NCBI RefSeq assembly: GCF_022271435.1
Contig: NZ_JAFIQY010000057.1
Location: 1 to 48,399, forward strand
DNA length: 48,399 bases
Reading direction: 5' to 3'
Source: Streptomyces monomycini
Lineage (GTDB): Bacteria; Actinomycetota; Actinomycetes; Streptomycetales; Streptomycetaceae
Both the position numbers and the translations under genes were made by a program. Below are positions 32,000 to 40,389 of this stretch, piece by piece. Each line of letters begins with the position of its first letter. The first letter of the stretch is position 1. Under the pieces are notes generated by a model. The model saw only the letters and a program-made list of their open reading frames with translations, did no database searches and was not told where the DNA came from.

Positions 32000-33439
32000 A
32001 TGAGTACGGGATCACCACGCGACACGGCACCGGCCACCGCGGCGGACAGCGGACAGGCCGACGGGCAGAGCGGCGGGCCGGCCGAGGGGCAGGCCGGCGG
32101 GGACCTGCGCAAGGGCCTCCAGCGGCGCCACATGAGCCTGATCGCGCTGGGCGGCGTGATCGGCGCGGGCCTCTTCGTGGGCAGCGGCGTGGTCATCCGG
32201 TCCACCGGCCCGGCCGCCGTGCTGGCGTTCCTCGCCGCCGGTCTCCTCACCGTCCTGATCATGCGGATGCTGGCGGAGATGACGGTGGCCCGGCCGGCCC
32301 TCGGCTCGTTCTACGCCCATGTGCGGGAGGCCCTGGGGCACCGCGCCGGTTTCACGGTCGGCTGGCTGTACTGGTACTTCTTCGTGATCGTGGTGGCCGT
32401 CGAGGCGGTGGCGGGCGGCCGGATCGTCCGGCTGTGGCTGCCCGGCGTGCCGCTGTGGGCCGTCAGCCTGGCCCTGATGGCGCTGCTGACCGCGACCAAC
32501 CTGGTCTCGGCCCGCTCCTTCGGCGAGTTCGAGTACTGGTTCTCGTCGGTGAAGGTCATCGCGATCGTGGTGTTCCTCTTCCTCGGCGCGCTGTACCTGA
32601 CCGGGCTGTGGCCGCAGGCCCACGGCGGCCTGGCGCACCTCACCGACTCCGGCGGCTTCGCGCCCGCGGGGGCCGGCGCGGTCCTGGCGGCGGTGGTGCC
32701 CTGCGTCGGCTTCTTCACCGGCGCGGAGATCGTGACCGTCGCGGCGGCCGAGTCGGTGGAGCCGGAGCGCGCCGTGGCGGCGGCGATCCGCTCGATCGTG
32801 CTGCGCGTGGTGGGTTTCTACGTGCTGTCGGTGCTCGTCGTCGTGGCGGTCGTGCCGTGGACCTCCCCGGCCGTCGAGGTCAGTCCGTACGCGGCGGTGC
32901 TGGACCGGCTGGACGTGCCCGCCGCCGCCACGGTCATGAACGCCGTCGTTCTGATCGCCGTGCTCTCCTGTCTCAACTCCGCGCTCTACACCTCGTCGCG
33001 GATGCTGTTCGCCCTGACCCGCAACGGGGACGCGCCGCGCGGCTTCACCCGGCTCAGCCGCGGCGGGGTGCCGCGCCGGGCGCTGCTCGCCGGGACGTCC
33101 GCCGGTTATCTGTCGGTGATCGCGGCGTGGACCTCCCCCGACGTCGTCTTCCGGTTCCTGATCAACTCCTACGGTGCCGTCGCCCTGTTCGTCTACCTGG
33201 CGATCGCGGTCGCCCAGCTCCGCCTGCGCCGCAAGCTGGAACGCGAGGAACCGCAGCGGCTGACGCTGCGGATGTGGCTGTTCCCCTGGCTCAGCCGGGC
33301 CACCGTCGCGCTGATGGCCACGGTGATCGTGGCGATGGCCTTCCTGCCGGACAGCCGGGCGCAGTTCTGGCTGAGCCTGCTCACGGTGGGTGTGGTCCTG
33401 GCGGCCTACGAGGTACGGCGGCGGCGCGCCACCGGCTGA
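32000..33439 (+). CDS. Amino acid permease (APC superfamily, GabP/AAT-like)
   Basis: A 479-residue amino acid/proton symporter with about 12 membrane helices. The family start is RRHMSLIALGGVIGAGLFVGSG (about residues 42-63). FFTGAEIVTVAAAESVEPERAV in helix 6/loop and SCLNSALYTSSRMLFALTRNG are characteristic of the AAT family that carries GABA, proline or aromatic amino acids. The first 35 residues are a cytoplasmic Ala/Gly-rich tail. TAGCGT (31986-31991) is 14 nt upstream with no SD. A strong hairpin lies 41 bp after the stop. Confidence 0.92.
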   Translation: MSTGSPRDTAPATAADSGQADGQSGGPAEGQAGGDLRKGLQRRHMSLIALGGVIGAGLFVGSGVVIRSTGPAAVLAFLAAGLLTVLIMRMLAEMTVARPALGSFYAHVREALGHRAGFTVGWLYWYFFVIVVAVEAVAGGRIVRLWLPGVPLWAVSLALMALLTATNLVSARSFGEFEYWFSSVKVIAIVVFLFLGALYLTGLWPQAHGGLAHLTDSGGFAPAGAGAVLAAVVPCVGFFTGAEIVTVAAAESVEPERAVAAAIRSIVLRVVGFYVLSVLVVVAVVPWTSPAVEVSPYAAVLDRLDVPAAATVMNAVVLIAVLSCLNSALYTSSRMLFALTRNGDAPRGFTRLSRGGVPRRALLAGTSAGYLSVIAAWTSPDVVFRFLINSYGAVALFVYLAIAVAQLRLRRKLEREEPQRLTLRMWLFPWLSRATVALMATVIVAMAFLPDSRAQFWLSLLTVGVVLAAYEVRRRRATG

Positions 33440-33480
33440 ACCGGATGGACCCGGTGCGCGGCCGCCGGAGCCTGTGGTGT

Positions 33481-33512
33481 GCAGGCCGTCCGCGGCGCCA
33501 CGGACGGCCTGC
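33481..33512. terminator. 12-bp-stem hairpin between permease and rpf-like gene
   Basis: GCAGGCCGTCCG (33481-33492) and CGGACGGCCTGC (33501-33512) are perfect complements around an 8-nt loop. The hairpin lies 41 bp after the permease stop and about 170 bp beyond the end of the convergent rpf-like gene, so it can stop transcription from both directions. Confidence 0.75.
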
Positions 33513-33678
33513 CGGTGCCCACCGCTTCCCGCGGCGGTCCGCCCGCCCCCAGCCGGACCGCCGTTCCATGGGAATTCGTCACGGGGAATTCCCGGGAGGG
33601 TGGGAAGGGATTACCTACCGCTTTTCTTCGTGGCCGGCCGAACTCCGGCCGGCCGATTTACGGTTTGTCGGCTTACCG

Positions 33679-34422
33679 TCAGCCGGTGCCGGAACGGCGT
33701 ACGGCGAGTCGCGTTCCCGGGTGGATGAGGTCCGGATTCGCCCCGATCACCTGGCGGTTGAGGCGGTAGAACTCCCGCCAGCCCCAGCCGTACGCGTACG
33801 CGATCCCGCTCACCGTCTCCCCGGGATTGACGACATGCCCGCCGGAGGCCCGCCGGGGCCGGGCGTCGCGCTGCTTGTACGGCTTGGCGTGGCCGTACCG
33901 GCTGCCGGACGCGTCCCGGTGCCGGGGGCTGCGCAGCCGCTCGCGGTACCGGCTCGAACTGTTCGTGCGGGCCTGGGTGTCGGCGCGCGGCGCCGACCGC
34001 CGGGCGGACTCCGGAGCGCTGTGCCGCGCGCCGGACGAGCGCAGGCCGAGCCGGGCCGAACAGGCCGGCCAGGCGCCCCAGCCCTGACGGGCCAGCACCC
34101 GTTCGGCGATCCTGATCTGCTGGGCCCGGGACGCCCGCGCGGCCCGGGACCCGTACCTGCCGCCGCCGAAGGAACGCCAGGTGGAGTGGGCGAACTGCAG
34201 TCCGCCGGAGTAGCCGTTGCCGGTGTCGGCCCGCCAGTTGCCTCCGCTCTCGCACCCGGCCAGCCGGTCCCACGTGGCACCGCTGCGGGCCTCGGCCGGC
34301 CCTTCGGCCGCCACGTTCAGCGCGCCGGCCGCCAGCAGGACCGCCGCCGCCGTCGCTCCTCGGGCCCCACGCCCCCGGACCTCACCGCGTCCGCTCGTTT
34401 CCGTTCCCTGAGGAAATTCCAT
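33679..34422 (-). CDS. Resuscitation-promoting-factor-like secreted hydrolase with LysM
   Basis: A 247-residue secreted protein. After an Ala-rich signal region (about residues 22-46) comes an Rpf transglycosylase-like domain, WDRLAGCESGGNW with catalytic Glu58, GYSGGLQFAHSTW, and AERVLARQGWGAWPACS. A Ser/Arg-rich linker (about 130-190) leads to a C-terminal LysM domain (HVVNPGETVSGIAYAYG... then NPDLIHPGTRL). It should cleave peptidoglycan during spore germination and growth. GGGAG before the ATG at 34422 supports the start. Rpf genes of streptomycetes are often behind a c-di-AMP riboswitch; I looked and could not match one here. Confidence 0.92.
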   Translation of the reverse strand: MEFPQGTETSGRGEVRGRGARGATAAAVLLAAGALNVAAEGPAEARSGATWDRLAGCESGGNWRADTGNGYSGGLQFAHSTWRSFGGGRYGSRAARASRAQQIRIAERVLARQGWGAWPACSARLGLRSSGARHSAPESARRSAPRADTQARTNSSSRYRERLRSPRHRDASGSRYGHAKPYKQRDARPRRASGGHVVNPGETVSGIAYAYGWGWREFYRLNRQVIGANPDLIHPGTRLAVRRSGTG

Positions 34423-34907
34423 CGACCTGTGCTCCCGTCGCTCACCGCTCGGTTTCCCGGCGGCCTTGGGGATGCATGACGTCCCGTGGAAGCACGCTCT
34501 TTCCCGGCTTTTCCGCGGGCTTTCCCCGTGGTTCCACCGAGTTTCTGCGGTGCGTTTTCCGAGCCGTCATGAATTCGACGAGTACGAGACAACCACGGCC
34601 ACCGACGGCACCGGCAGAGCGCGCGGTAGCGCCTCGGCGGTCCGTCCTGCCTCCGCACCGCCGGAGTGGGGGCCGACGGCTCCGCATGGCACCCCCTTCT
34701 GCCGGGTAGGGGCGCACCCCCGGTGACGGAGCGCATGGTCTGCCCGGGCGTATCGAGCGCTTGTCCGAGCCGGGGGTGCCGCAGGAGCGCGTTCGGGGGC
34801 TCGGGGCACGCGCGGCGGGCGTCCGCACGCACCGCGCACGGGCCCCCGGGGCGGCGCAACGCCACCCTCCCCGCGGAGGGTTTGGTTCCGGTACGGCGGG
34901 CGGCCGC
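34423..34907. other. 485-bp intergenic region between modBC and rpf-like gene
   Basis: The rpf-proximal part (34441-34600) is AT-richer and probably holds the promoter and long 5' leader. The modBC-proximal part has nested complementary blocks: GCACCCCCGG (34713-34722) pairs perfectly with CCGGGGGTGC (34770-34779), a likely terminator-like structure after modBC. No coding signal is convincing; frames here are shadows. Confidence 0.5.
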
Positions 34908-36986
34908 TCAGACCGGTACGAGCGTCACCTCGGTCGCCTTCACGCTCACCCAGACCTCGGTGTCCTCGGCCAGACCGAGTTCCGCGGCGGCCTGCGGGGT
35001 GATCTCGCCGACCAGGTCGGGCACCTCCGGCGACCCGACGAGGACCCGCAGCCGGCCGCCGAGCGCGGTGATCTCCCGTACCCGGCCCGGCCAGACGTTG
35101 CGCGGGCTGCCGGACGGGCGGGTGCGGTGCACGGATACCGCTTCGGGGCCGATGACCGCCAGCGCGCCGGTGCCCTCGGGCAGCGGGTCGGCGGCGACCA
35201 GCCGCCCGGCGCCCGTCATCCGCAGTCCGTCGCCGGTGGCGGTGCCCGGCCACGCGTTGCGGCCGAGCATCCGCGCCACCCACGGCGAGCGCGGATGCCG
35301 GGTCACCTCGGCGGGGACGGCGTCCTGGATGGTGCGCCCGTCCTCCAGGACCAGGACGCGGTCGGCGAGCGAGACCGCTTCGACCGGGTCGTGGGTGACC
35401 ATCAGGCAGACGCCGCCGAAGCCGGCCAGGTGCCGGCGCAGGGTGTGCCGGACGTGCGCGCGGGTGCTCTGGTCGAGGGCGGCCAGCGGCTCGTCGAGCA
35501 GCAGCAGGCGGGGGCGGGCGGCCAGCGCGCGGGCCAGTGCGACCCGTCCGGCCTGGCCGCCGGAGAGCTGGGCGGGCCGGCGGTGCGCGAGGTGGCCGAC
35601 GCCGAGCCGGTCCAGCCACAGCCGGGCCTCGCGGCGGGCCTCGGCACGGCCGGTGCCGTGGGCGCGCAGCCCGTACGCCGTGTTGCCGAGGGCCGTCAGG
35701 TGGGGGAAGAGCGCGCCGTCCTGCGGGACCCAGGCGACGCCGCGGCGGTGCGGCGGCAGGGTACTGACGTCCCGCTCGCCGAGCGTCAGTGCGGCGTGCG
35801 CCCGCGGCGTGAGGCCGAGCAGGGCGCGCAACAGCGTGGTCTTGCCCGCGCCGTTGGGGCCGACGACGGCGATGGTGGTGCCCGGGGCGGCGTCGAGGGT
35901 GAGCCGGTTGAAGCCGGTGACGTCCGCGTGCAGCGGCCACCGCTCGGTGCGGGAGCCGTCGCCGGGGCCGTCGGGGGCGGTGGGGGCCGCGTCGGCGCCC
36001 TCGGCGTGCGCGGTGGTGGCGGCGGGCGGGCCCGGGGAGGCGGGCGTGCCGGGGGCTGCGGTTGCGCCGGTCATGTGGTCGGGCCACGTGCCGCCGGCAT
36101 CCGGTGCCCGGTCACCGTCCGCGTCCGTACGCGTCACCGCGCCGCTCGTGCGCCCCCGGGCCGTGCCGCCCCCGCCCGCCCATCTGCCGCGCAGCGCGAC
36201 CAGGACGGCCGTCGCGATGACGAGGAGCAGGAGGGAGACGGAGGTGGCGGCCTCGGTGCTGTCCTGGAGGAGCAGGTAGACCTGGAGGGGCAGGGTCTGG
36301 GTGACGCCCGGCAGGTTGCCCGCGAAGGTGATGGTCGCGCCGAACTCGCCGAGCGCCCGCGCCCAGGTCAGGGCCGCTCCGGCGGCGAGCCCGGGGGCGA
36401 TCATGGGGAGGGTGACCGTACGGAAGACGCGCAGCGGGCCGGCGCCGAGCGAGGCCGCCGTCTCCTCGTAGCGCACATGCAGTCCGGCCAGCGCGCCTTC
36501 GAGGCTGATGACCAGGAACGGCATCGAGACGAAGGTCGCGGCGACCACCGCGCCCGCGGTGTGGAACGGCAGTTGCACACCGAACCAGCTCTCCAGCCGG
36601 CCGCCCAGCAGGCCCCGCCGCCCGAAGCCGAGGAGCAGCGCCACACCGCCGACGGTCGGCGGCAGCACCATGGGCAGCAGCACCAGGGAGCGCACCACGG
36701 CCTTGCCGGGGAAGTCGACGCGCGCGAGCAGCCAGGCCAGCGGCACGCCGAGCAGCAGGGACAGGCCCAGCGACCAGAAGGACACCACCAGGGAGATCCG
36801 CAGGGCCTCGGTGACCTCGGGGGAGGTCAGATGGGTGCCGAGGTCGCCCCAGGACGTCCGGGCGAGGATGCCCGCCATGGGGACGAGCAGGAACGCCACC
36901 GCCAGGACGGCGGGCAGCGCGAGGGCGAGGGGGGCGCGCAGGCCGGGGGCGGCGGCCCGCCCCCGTTCGCGGTGGTGGCGCTTCAT
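34908..36986 (-). CDS. modBC: Molybdate ABC transporter ModB-ModC fusion
   Basis: A 692-residue fusion. Residues 15-265 are a ModB-type permease with about five to six helices and the EAA loop (ETAASLGAGPLRVFRTVTLP) that contacts the ATPase. A disordered Ala/Pro/Gly/Asp linker (about 270-345) follows. Residues 350-560 are the ModC ATPase: Walker A GPNGAGKTT, signature LSGGQAGRVALARAL and Walker B LLLLDEPLAALD. The C-terminal TOBE/Mop domain (GRVREITALGGRLRVLVGSPE...) senses or binds oxyanion. Fusion keeps the 1:1 subunit ratio and is known in actinobacteria. It starts 52 bp after modA, across a 12-bp repeat. It imports molybdate with ModA. Confidence 0.93.
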   Translation of the reverse strand: MKRHHRERGRAAAPGLRAPLALALPAVLAVAFLLVPMAGILARTSWGDLGTHLTSPEVTEALRISLVVSFWSLGLSLLLGVPLAWLLARVDFPGKAVVRSLVLLPMVLPPTVGGVALLLGFGRRGLLGGRLESWFGVQLPFHTAGAVVAATFVSMPFLVISLEGALAGLHVRYEETAASLGAGPLRVFRTVTLPMIAPGLAAGAALTWARALGEFGATITFAGNLPGVTQTLPLQVYLLLQDSTEAATSVSLLLLVIATAVLVALRGRWAGGGGTARGRTSGAVTRTDADGDRAPDAGGTWPDHMTGATAAPGTPASPGPPAATTAHAEGADAAPTAPDGPGDGSRTERWPLHADVTGFNRLTLDAAPGTTIAVVGPNGAGKTTLLRALLGLTPRAHAALTLGERDVSTLPPHRRGVAWVPQDGALFPHLTALGNTAYGLRAHGTGRAEARREARLWLDRLGVGHLAHRRPAQLSGGQAGRVALARALAARPRLLLLDEPLAALDQSTRAHVRHTLRRHLAGFGGVCLMVTHDPVEAVSLADRVLVLEDGRTIQDAVPAEVTRHPRSPWVARMLGRNAWPGTATGDGLRMTGAGRLVAADPLPEGTGALAVIGPEAVSVHRTRPSGSPRNVWPGRVREITALGGRLRVLVGSPEVPDLVGEITPQAAAELGLAEDTEVWVSVKATEVTLVPV

Positions 36987-36996
36987 CGGAAGACGG

Positions 36997-37044
36997 CTCG
37001 GATCACGGCTCGGGGCACAACTCGGGTCACGGCTCGGGTCACGG
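36997..37044. repeat. 12-bp tandem repeat, four copies, between modA and modBC
   Basis: Units CTCGGATCACGG, CTCGGGGCACAA, CTCGGGTCACGG and CTCGGGTCACGG lie head to tail. The modA stop codon (TGA, minus strand, 37039-37041) is inside the unit nearest modA. The array makes up most of the spacer between the two genes. Confidence 0.88.
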
Positions 37045-37827
37045 CTTCTGGAAGCCGGCGTCGCGCAGGAGCTTCTGCGCCTGCGCGCCCCCCAGCCACT
37101 TCACGAAGGCGTCGGCCTCCTTCTGGTGCTGCGAGACCTTGAGCGTGGCCGCCGGGTACTCGGCGATCGCGTTCTGCTCGTCCGGCACCTGGACGGCGTC
37201 CACCTTGTCGGGCGCGGTCATCGCGTCGGTGGCGTAGACGATGCCCGCGTCCGCCTCGCCCAGCTCGACCTTGCTCAGTACCCCGCGCACGTCCTGCTCC
37301 TGGGAGACCGGCTGCACCGTGATGTCCTGCCGGTCCAGGACCTTCTTGCTGTAGCGGCCGACGGGGACGGCGGGCGCGGCGAGCACGACCTTGAGTTTGT
37401 TGGTGGAGGCCAGGTCCTTCAAACCCGTGATGTGCTTCGGGTTTCCCTCGGCTGTGGCGATGACCAGGCGGTTCTTCGCGATGATCTGCGGCGCGCCGGT
37501 CTTGCCGTGCAGCCCGTCCATGGTCCGGGTGTCCGCCGTGACCAGGGCGTCGGCCGGGAAGTCCTGGTTGACCTGGGCCGCGAGCTGCTGGGAGCCGGCG
37601 AAGGAGAACTTGACCGTGACGTCGGGGTGTTCCTTGTGGTACGCGTCGGCGGCCTTGGCGAAGACGTCGGTCAGGGACGCGGCGGCGAGGACCTTGAGGG
37701 TGGTCCTGCCCTCGGCCGCGGACGAGTCGTCACCGCTGCCGCAGGCGGCGGTGAGCGGGGCGAGGACGGCGACGGCCAGGGCCGCGGAGACAGCGCGGCG
37801 ACGGGTGACGCCGAAGGTGCGGGACAT
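37039..37827 (-). CDS. modA: Molybdate-binding lipoprotein ModA
   Basis: A 262-residue substrate-binding protein. A hydrophobic signal ends in LTAAC (Cys29), so it is lipid-anchored on the outer face of the membrane. ModA landmarks: LKVLAAASLTDVF at the mature N-terminus, FSFAGSQQLAAQ (oxyanion-binding Ser), ADTRTMDGL, and GEADAGIVYATDA in the second lobe. AAGGAG nine bases before the ATG at 37827 fixes the start. It lies 40 bp after the regulator gene and 52 bp before modBC; the three form one operon. Confidence 0.93.
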   Translation of the reverse strand: MSRTFGVTRRRAVSAALAVAVLAPLTAACGSGDDSSAAEGRTTLKVLAAASLTDVFAKAADAYHKEHPDVTVKFSFAGSQQLAAQVNQDFPADALVTADTRTMDGLHGKTGAPQIIAKNRLVIATAEGNPKHITGLKDLASTNKLKVVLAAPAVPVGRYSKKVLDRQDITVQPVSQEQDVRGVLSKVELGEADAGIVYATDAMTAPDKVDAVQVPDEQNAIAEYPAATLKVSQHQKEADAFVKWLGGAQAQKLLRDAGFQKP

Positions 37828-37867
37828 CGGGATCGGCTCCTTGGGGACGAGGCGGGGCGGGCGCGCG

Positions 37868-38263
37868 TCAGGCGCGGTCGACATGGACATTGGTCGACTT
37901 CACGCGGGCGGTGGCCCGCACGCCGACCTCCAGTCCGAGTTCCTCCACCGCTTCCCGGGTGAGGAGGGAGACCAGCCGGTGCGGACCGGCCTGGATCTCC
38001 ACCTGTGCCGCCACGTCGCCCAGCTTGATCGCCGTGACGATGCCGGGGAAGGCGTTGCGGACCGAGGTGTGGGAGGTGTCATCCTCCGTGGTGCCGTTCT
38101 TGGCGAGTTCGGTGGAGAACGCGGCCAGGTCGCGGCCGTCGATCAGCCGGCGGCCGGATTCGTCCCGGTGGGTGGGGACCTTGCCGGCGTCCGCCCAGCG
38201 GCGGGCCGTGTCGGGGCTGACGCCGAGCAGGCGTGCGGCCTGGCCGATCGTGTAGGACTGCAT
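37868..38263 (-). CDS. Helix-turn-helix/TOBE molybdenum-responsive regulator
   Basis: A 131-residue two-domain protein. Residues 1-55 are a MerR/excisionase-type helix-turn-helix (YTIGQAARLLGVSPDTARRW, DESGRRLIDGRDLAAF). Residues 63-130 are a TOBE (molybdopterin/molybdate-binding) domain (SVRNAFPGIVTAIKLGDVAAQVEI... ARVKSTNVHV). This short actinobacterial and clostridial design replaces E. coli ModE. It should sense molybdate and control the mod operon, of which it is the first gene. The ATG at 38263 precedes the conserved YTIGQAA. The GCAGAT/ATCTGC dyad lies 16 bp upstream and may be its own operator. Confidence 0.88.
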   Translation of the reverse strand: MQSYTIGQAARLLGVSPDTARRWADAGKVPTHRDESGRRLIDGRDLAAFSTELAKNGTTEDDTSHTSVRNAFPGIVTAIKLGDVAAQVEIQAGPHRLVSLLTREAVEELGLEVGVRATARVKSTNVHVDRA

Positions 38264-38278
38264 GTGCGGCACCGTATG

Positions 38279-38298
38279 GCAGATCATCTCTCATCTGC
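38279..38298. promoter_or_regulatory. Inverted repeat upstream of the mod operon
   Basis: GCAGATCATCTCTCATCTGC has perfect 6-bp arms (GCAGAT/ATCTGC) and an 8-bp spacer, 16 bp before the start of the regulator gene. This fits promoter-overlapping autoregulation by the molybdate-responsive protein, though that link is inferred from position. Confidence 0.6.
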
Positions 38299-38518
38299 AA
38301 TTACTCCGTGGGAAAGCACCTGGCAAGTGCGAGGCCCGTTGGAGGAAGCGACAAGGATCCCGGTGGCGCGGACGACCGGCGGTGCGGCACTCCGGGCGGG
38401 TGGCACGGGGGCGCAGACCGGACATACCAGGGGGCGGAGCGTCGGCCGGGTGAGCGAAGCCGTACTCTTCTGGGAGGGATTCGGAGGGCGTGGCGTAACA
38501 CGGAGGGAGCGCGAACCG

Positions 38519-39439
38519 ATGGGTACTCCTACTTCTTCAGCCCGTTCCGCGGTCCGCGGCAGGTCGATCATGAAGAGGCTACGGCCGGACACCGCGCGCC
38601 GCGACGTGCCGCCGTCGCACGAGCGCCCCGTCCTGCACACGGTTCCGCACCCCTCCCCGGACCGCCCCCTCCCCCTGCGGCTCGCCGACCTCGCCGTCGC
38701 CGCCTGTACGGCGCAGACGGTGCTGGCCCCGAAGCCGGACCCGCTCGCACTGCACGCCGCCGAGCTGCTGCACGCCCCCTTCGCCTCCATGGCCGAGGCC
38801 GCCATGGGCCGGCCGCTGGACCGGCGGCTGCGCGAGCAGCTCGGGCGGCTGGGCCGGGCGGGTGAGCAGCGGGCCCTGGAGGCGGGTGCGGGCGCGCCCG
38901 GCAAGCGGGGCGCGCTGTGGTCCGTGGGCCTGCTGGTGGCCGGTGCCGCCGCCACGAACTGCCGTTCGGACGTGGAGACCTGTGAGGCCGCCGCCACCTT
39001 GGCGCGCCTGCCGGACGGCGGCGCCCCGGCGGCCAGCCGGTCGCCCGGCGGCCGGGCCCGGCAGTACTACGGCGTGCCCGGCGCCGTCGGCCAGGCCCGT
39101 TCCGGCTTCCCGAACGTGCTGGGGGTGGCCCTGCCCGCACTGCGCCAGTCGCGTGCGGCCGGCGCCTCCGAGGTGACGGCCCGGATGGACGCGCTGCTCG
39201 CGCTGCTGTCCACGCTCGACGACACGACGCTGCTCCAGCGCGGCGGTTCGCAGGGCCTGCTGTCGGTGCAGATGGACGCGCGTGACGTGCTGTCGTCGGG
39301 CGGTTTCGGCACCGCGCGCGGGCGGAAGGCGTTCGTCCGGCTGGACGCGCGGATGACGCGTAACGGGCTGACGGCGGGCGGGAGTGCGGCGCTGCTGTCG
39401 GCGGCTCTCTTCCTGGACTTCCTCTTCGAGGGCCGCTGA
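38519..39439 (+). CDS. CitG/MdcB-family protein (triphosphoribosyl-dephospho-CoA synthase-like)
   Basis: A 306-residue protein that aligns by motif with CitG/MdcB: APKPDPLALH near residue 75, a GKRGALWSVGLLVAGA segment where CitG has a Thr-His-Lys-Gly motif, YYGVPGAVGQARSGFP, and the diagnostic TLDDTTLLQRGGSQGL. The real enzyme makes the prosthetic-group precursor of citrate lyase or malonate decarboxylase. Several conserved residues are changed (PKPG to PKPD, HKGA to KRGA), and no lyase/decarboxylase genes are present, so activity is uncertain. GGGAG before the ATG at 38519 supports that start; a second ATG at 38570 is possible. Confidence 0.75.
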   Translation: MGTPTSSARSAVRGRSIMKRLRPDTARRDVPPSHERPVLHTVPHPSPDRPLPLRLADLAVAACTAQTVLAPKPDPLALHAAELLHAPFASMAEAAMGRPLDRRLREQLGRLGRAGEQRALEAGAGAPGKRGALWSVGLLVAGAAATNCRSDVETCEAAATLARLPDGGAPAASRSPGGRARQYYGVPGAVGQARSGFPNVLGVALPALRQSRAAGASEVTARMDALLALLSTLDDTTLLQRGGSQGLLSVQMDARDVLSSGGFGTARGRKAFVRLDARMTRNGLTAGGSAALLSAALFLDFLFEGR

Positions 39440-39544
39440 GGCTTTCGCCGCAGAGGCTGCTCGGGGCTGGGAGCTACGGGGCCGTGGCCGCCGGAGCCTC
39501 CCGGTGGCGCGGCCCGAGGGGCTCTTTCCAGAGGCGTCTTCCCC

Positions 39545-40378
39545 TCAGACCGCGCTGTCCGGCGCCACGTACTGCCGCAGCAGATCGCGCAGCTCGCCCT
39601 CGAAGGAGTCGTAGCGACGGCGCAGTTCGGCACCCGGCCAGTCGGCCGGGAGCAGGGCCTCCGGCAGCAGCGGGTCCGCGAGGAGGTGCCGCAGTACGGC
39701 GGCCGAGACCGTGAAGCGCCCGGCCGGTGACGTGGCGTCGGACAATGCGGCCAGCAGCGCGCGGGCCCGCGCCGCCCAGCCGTCCAGGTCCCACAGCCCG
39801 CGCGCCAGCTCCGCCGGGTCGTCGTCCGGAGTGCCGGTGAACAGGGTGCACTGCCGGGTGATCACGGGCGGGCGGCCGCGTTCCAGGTTGCCGGGGCGCA
39901 GCCAGGTGCCCTCGCGCAGTTCGGCGAGGCGCAGTTCCGCCATGGCCTGGCGCAGCGCGGTGCGTTCGGCGGCGGGGCGGGCTTCGGCGGTGACCACGGC
40001 GACCTCCCAGCCGCCGGTCCAGCGCCGGGTGCGTGGCGTACGGCTCTCGTCCTGCCGCGCCTGGCGCTCCAGCAGCCGCGCGGTGAGTCCGTACATGCCG
40101 TCGTCCTGCTGGAGGTCACCGGCGGCGACCATCCGGGACAGCGCGACGCGCACGGTGCCCTCGGCGATGCCGAAGAGTTCACCGACGCGTACCAGGGCGC
40201 GTGCCGGGAGGCGGGGCGGATGGTGGCCGAGGAGAGTGCTGAGCACGATGGAACGGGCGGTGAGCGGTCGCAGGCCGAGGTGCCGCGTGTCGTCGCGTAC
40301 GGAGTCGCGCGGAGAGAGGCGCACGGAGTCGCGTACGGAATCGCGTACGGAATCGCGTACGGAGGGGTCGTCGTCCAT
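39545..40378 (-). CDS. PaaX-family transcriptional regulator
   Basis: A 277-residue regulator. The N-terminal winged helix (about residues 28-95) includes RSIVLSTLLGHHPPRLPARALVRVGELFGIAEGTVRVALSRM. The C-terminal PaaX domain is visible in ELREGTWLRPGN and ITRQCTLFTG. PaaX proteins repress phenylacetyl-CoA or other aromatic-acid genes; no paa genes are in the window. The N-terminus is unusual: after MDDDP come six SVRD-like tetrapeptides encoded by a 12-bp repeat. The ATG at 40378 lies 11 bp after the lspA stop, so it is probably translated from the lspA transcript. Confidence 0.88.
   Translation of the reverse strand: MDDDPSVRDSVRDSVRDSVRLSPRDSVRDDTRHLGLRPLTARSIVLSTLLGHHPPRLPARALVRVGELFGIAEGTVRVALSRMVAAGDLQQDDGMYGLTARLLERQARQDESRTPRTRRWTGGWEVAVVTAEARPAAERTALRQAMAELRLAELREGTWLRPGNLERGRPPVITRQCTLFTGTPDDDPAELARGLWDLDGWAARARALLAALSDATSPAGRFTVSAAVLRHLLADPLLPEALLPADWPGAELRRRYDSFEGELRDLLRQYVAPDSAV
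40292..40363 (-). repeat. 12-bp coding repeat in the paaX-like gene
   Basis: Six 12-bp units encode SVRD, SVRD, SVRD, SVRL, SPRD and SVRD directly after the start of the PaaX-like protein. TCCGTACGCGAT-type units differ by one to three bases. Because the unit is a multiple of three, copy changes keep the frame. Confidence 0.88.
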
Positions 40379-40389
40379 CGGGCGGAATC

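Noticed and set aside
34423..34700. ydaO (c-di-AMP) riboswitch upstream of the rpf-like gene
   Set aside because: Expected from related species, and the minus strand has a loosely similar GGTGGAACCACGGGG stretch, but the other conserved ydaO blocks could not be matched by eye. A covariance-model search (Rfam RF00379) would decide.
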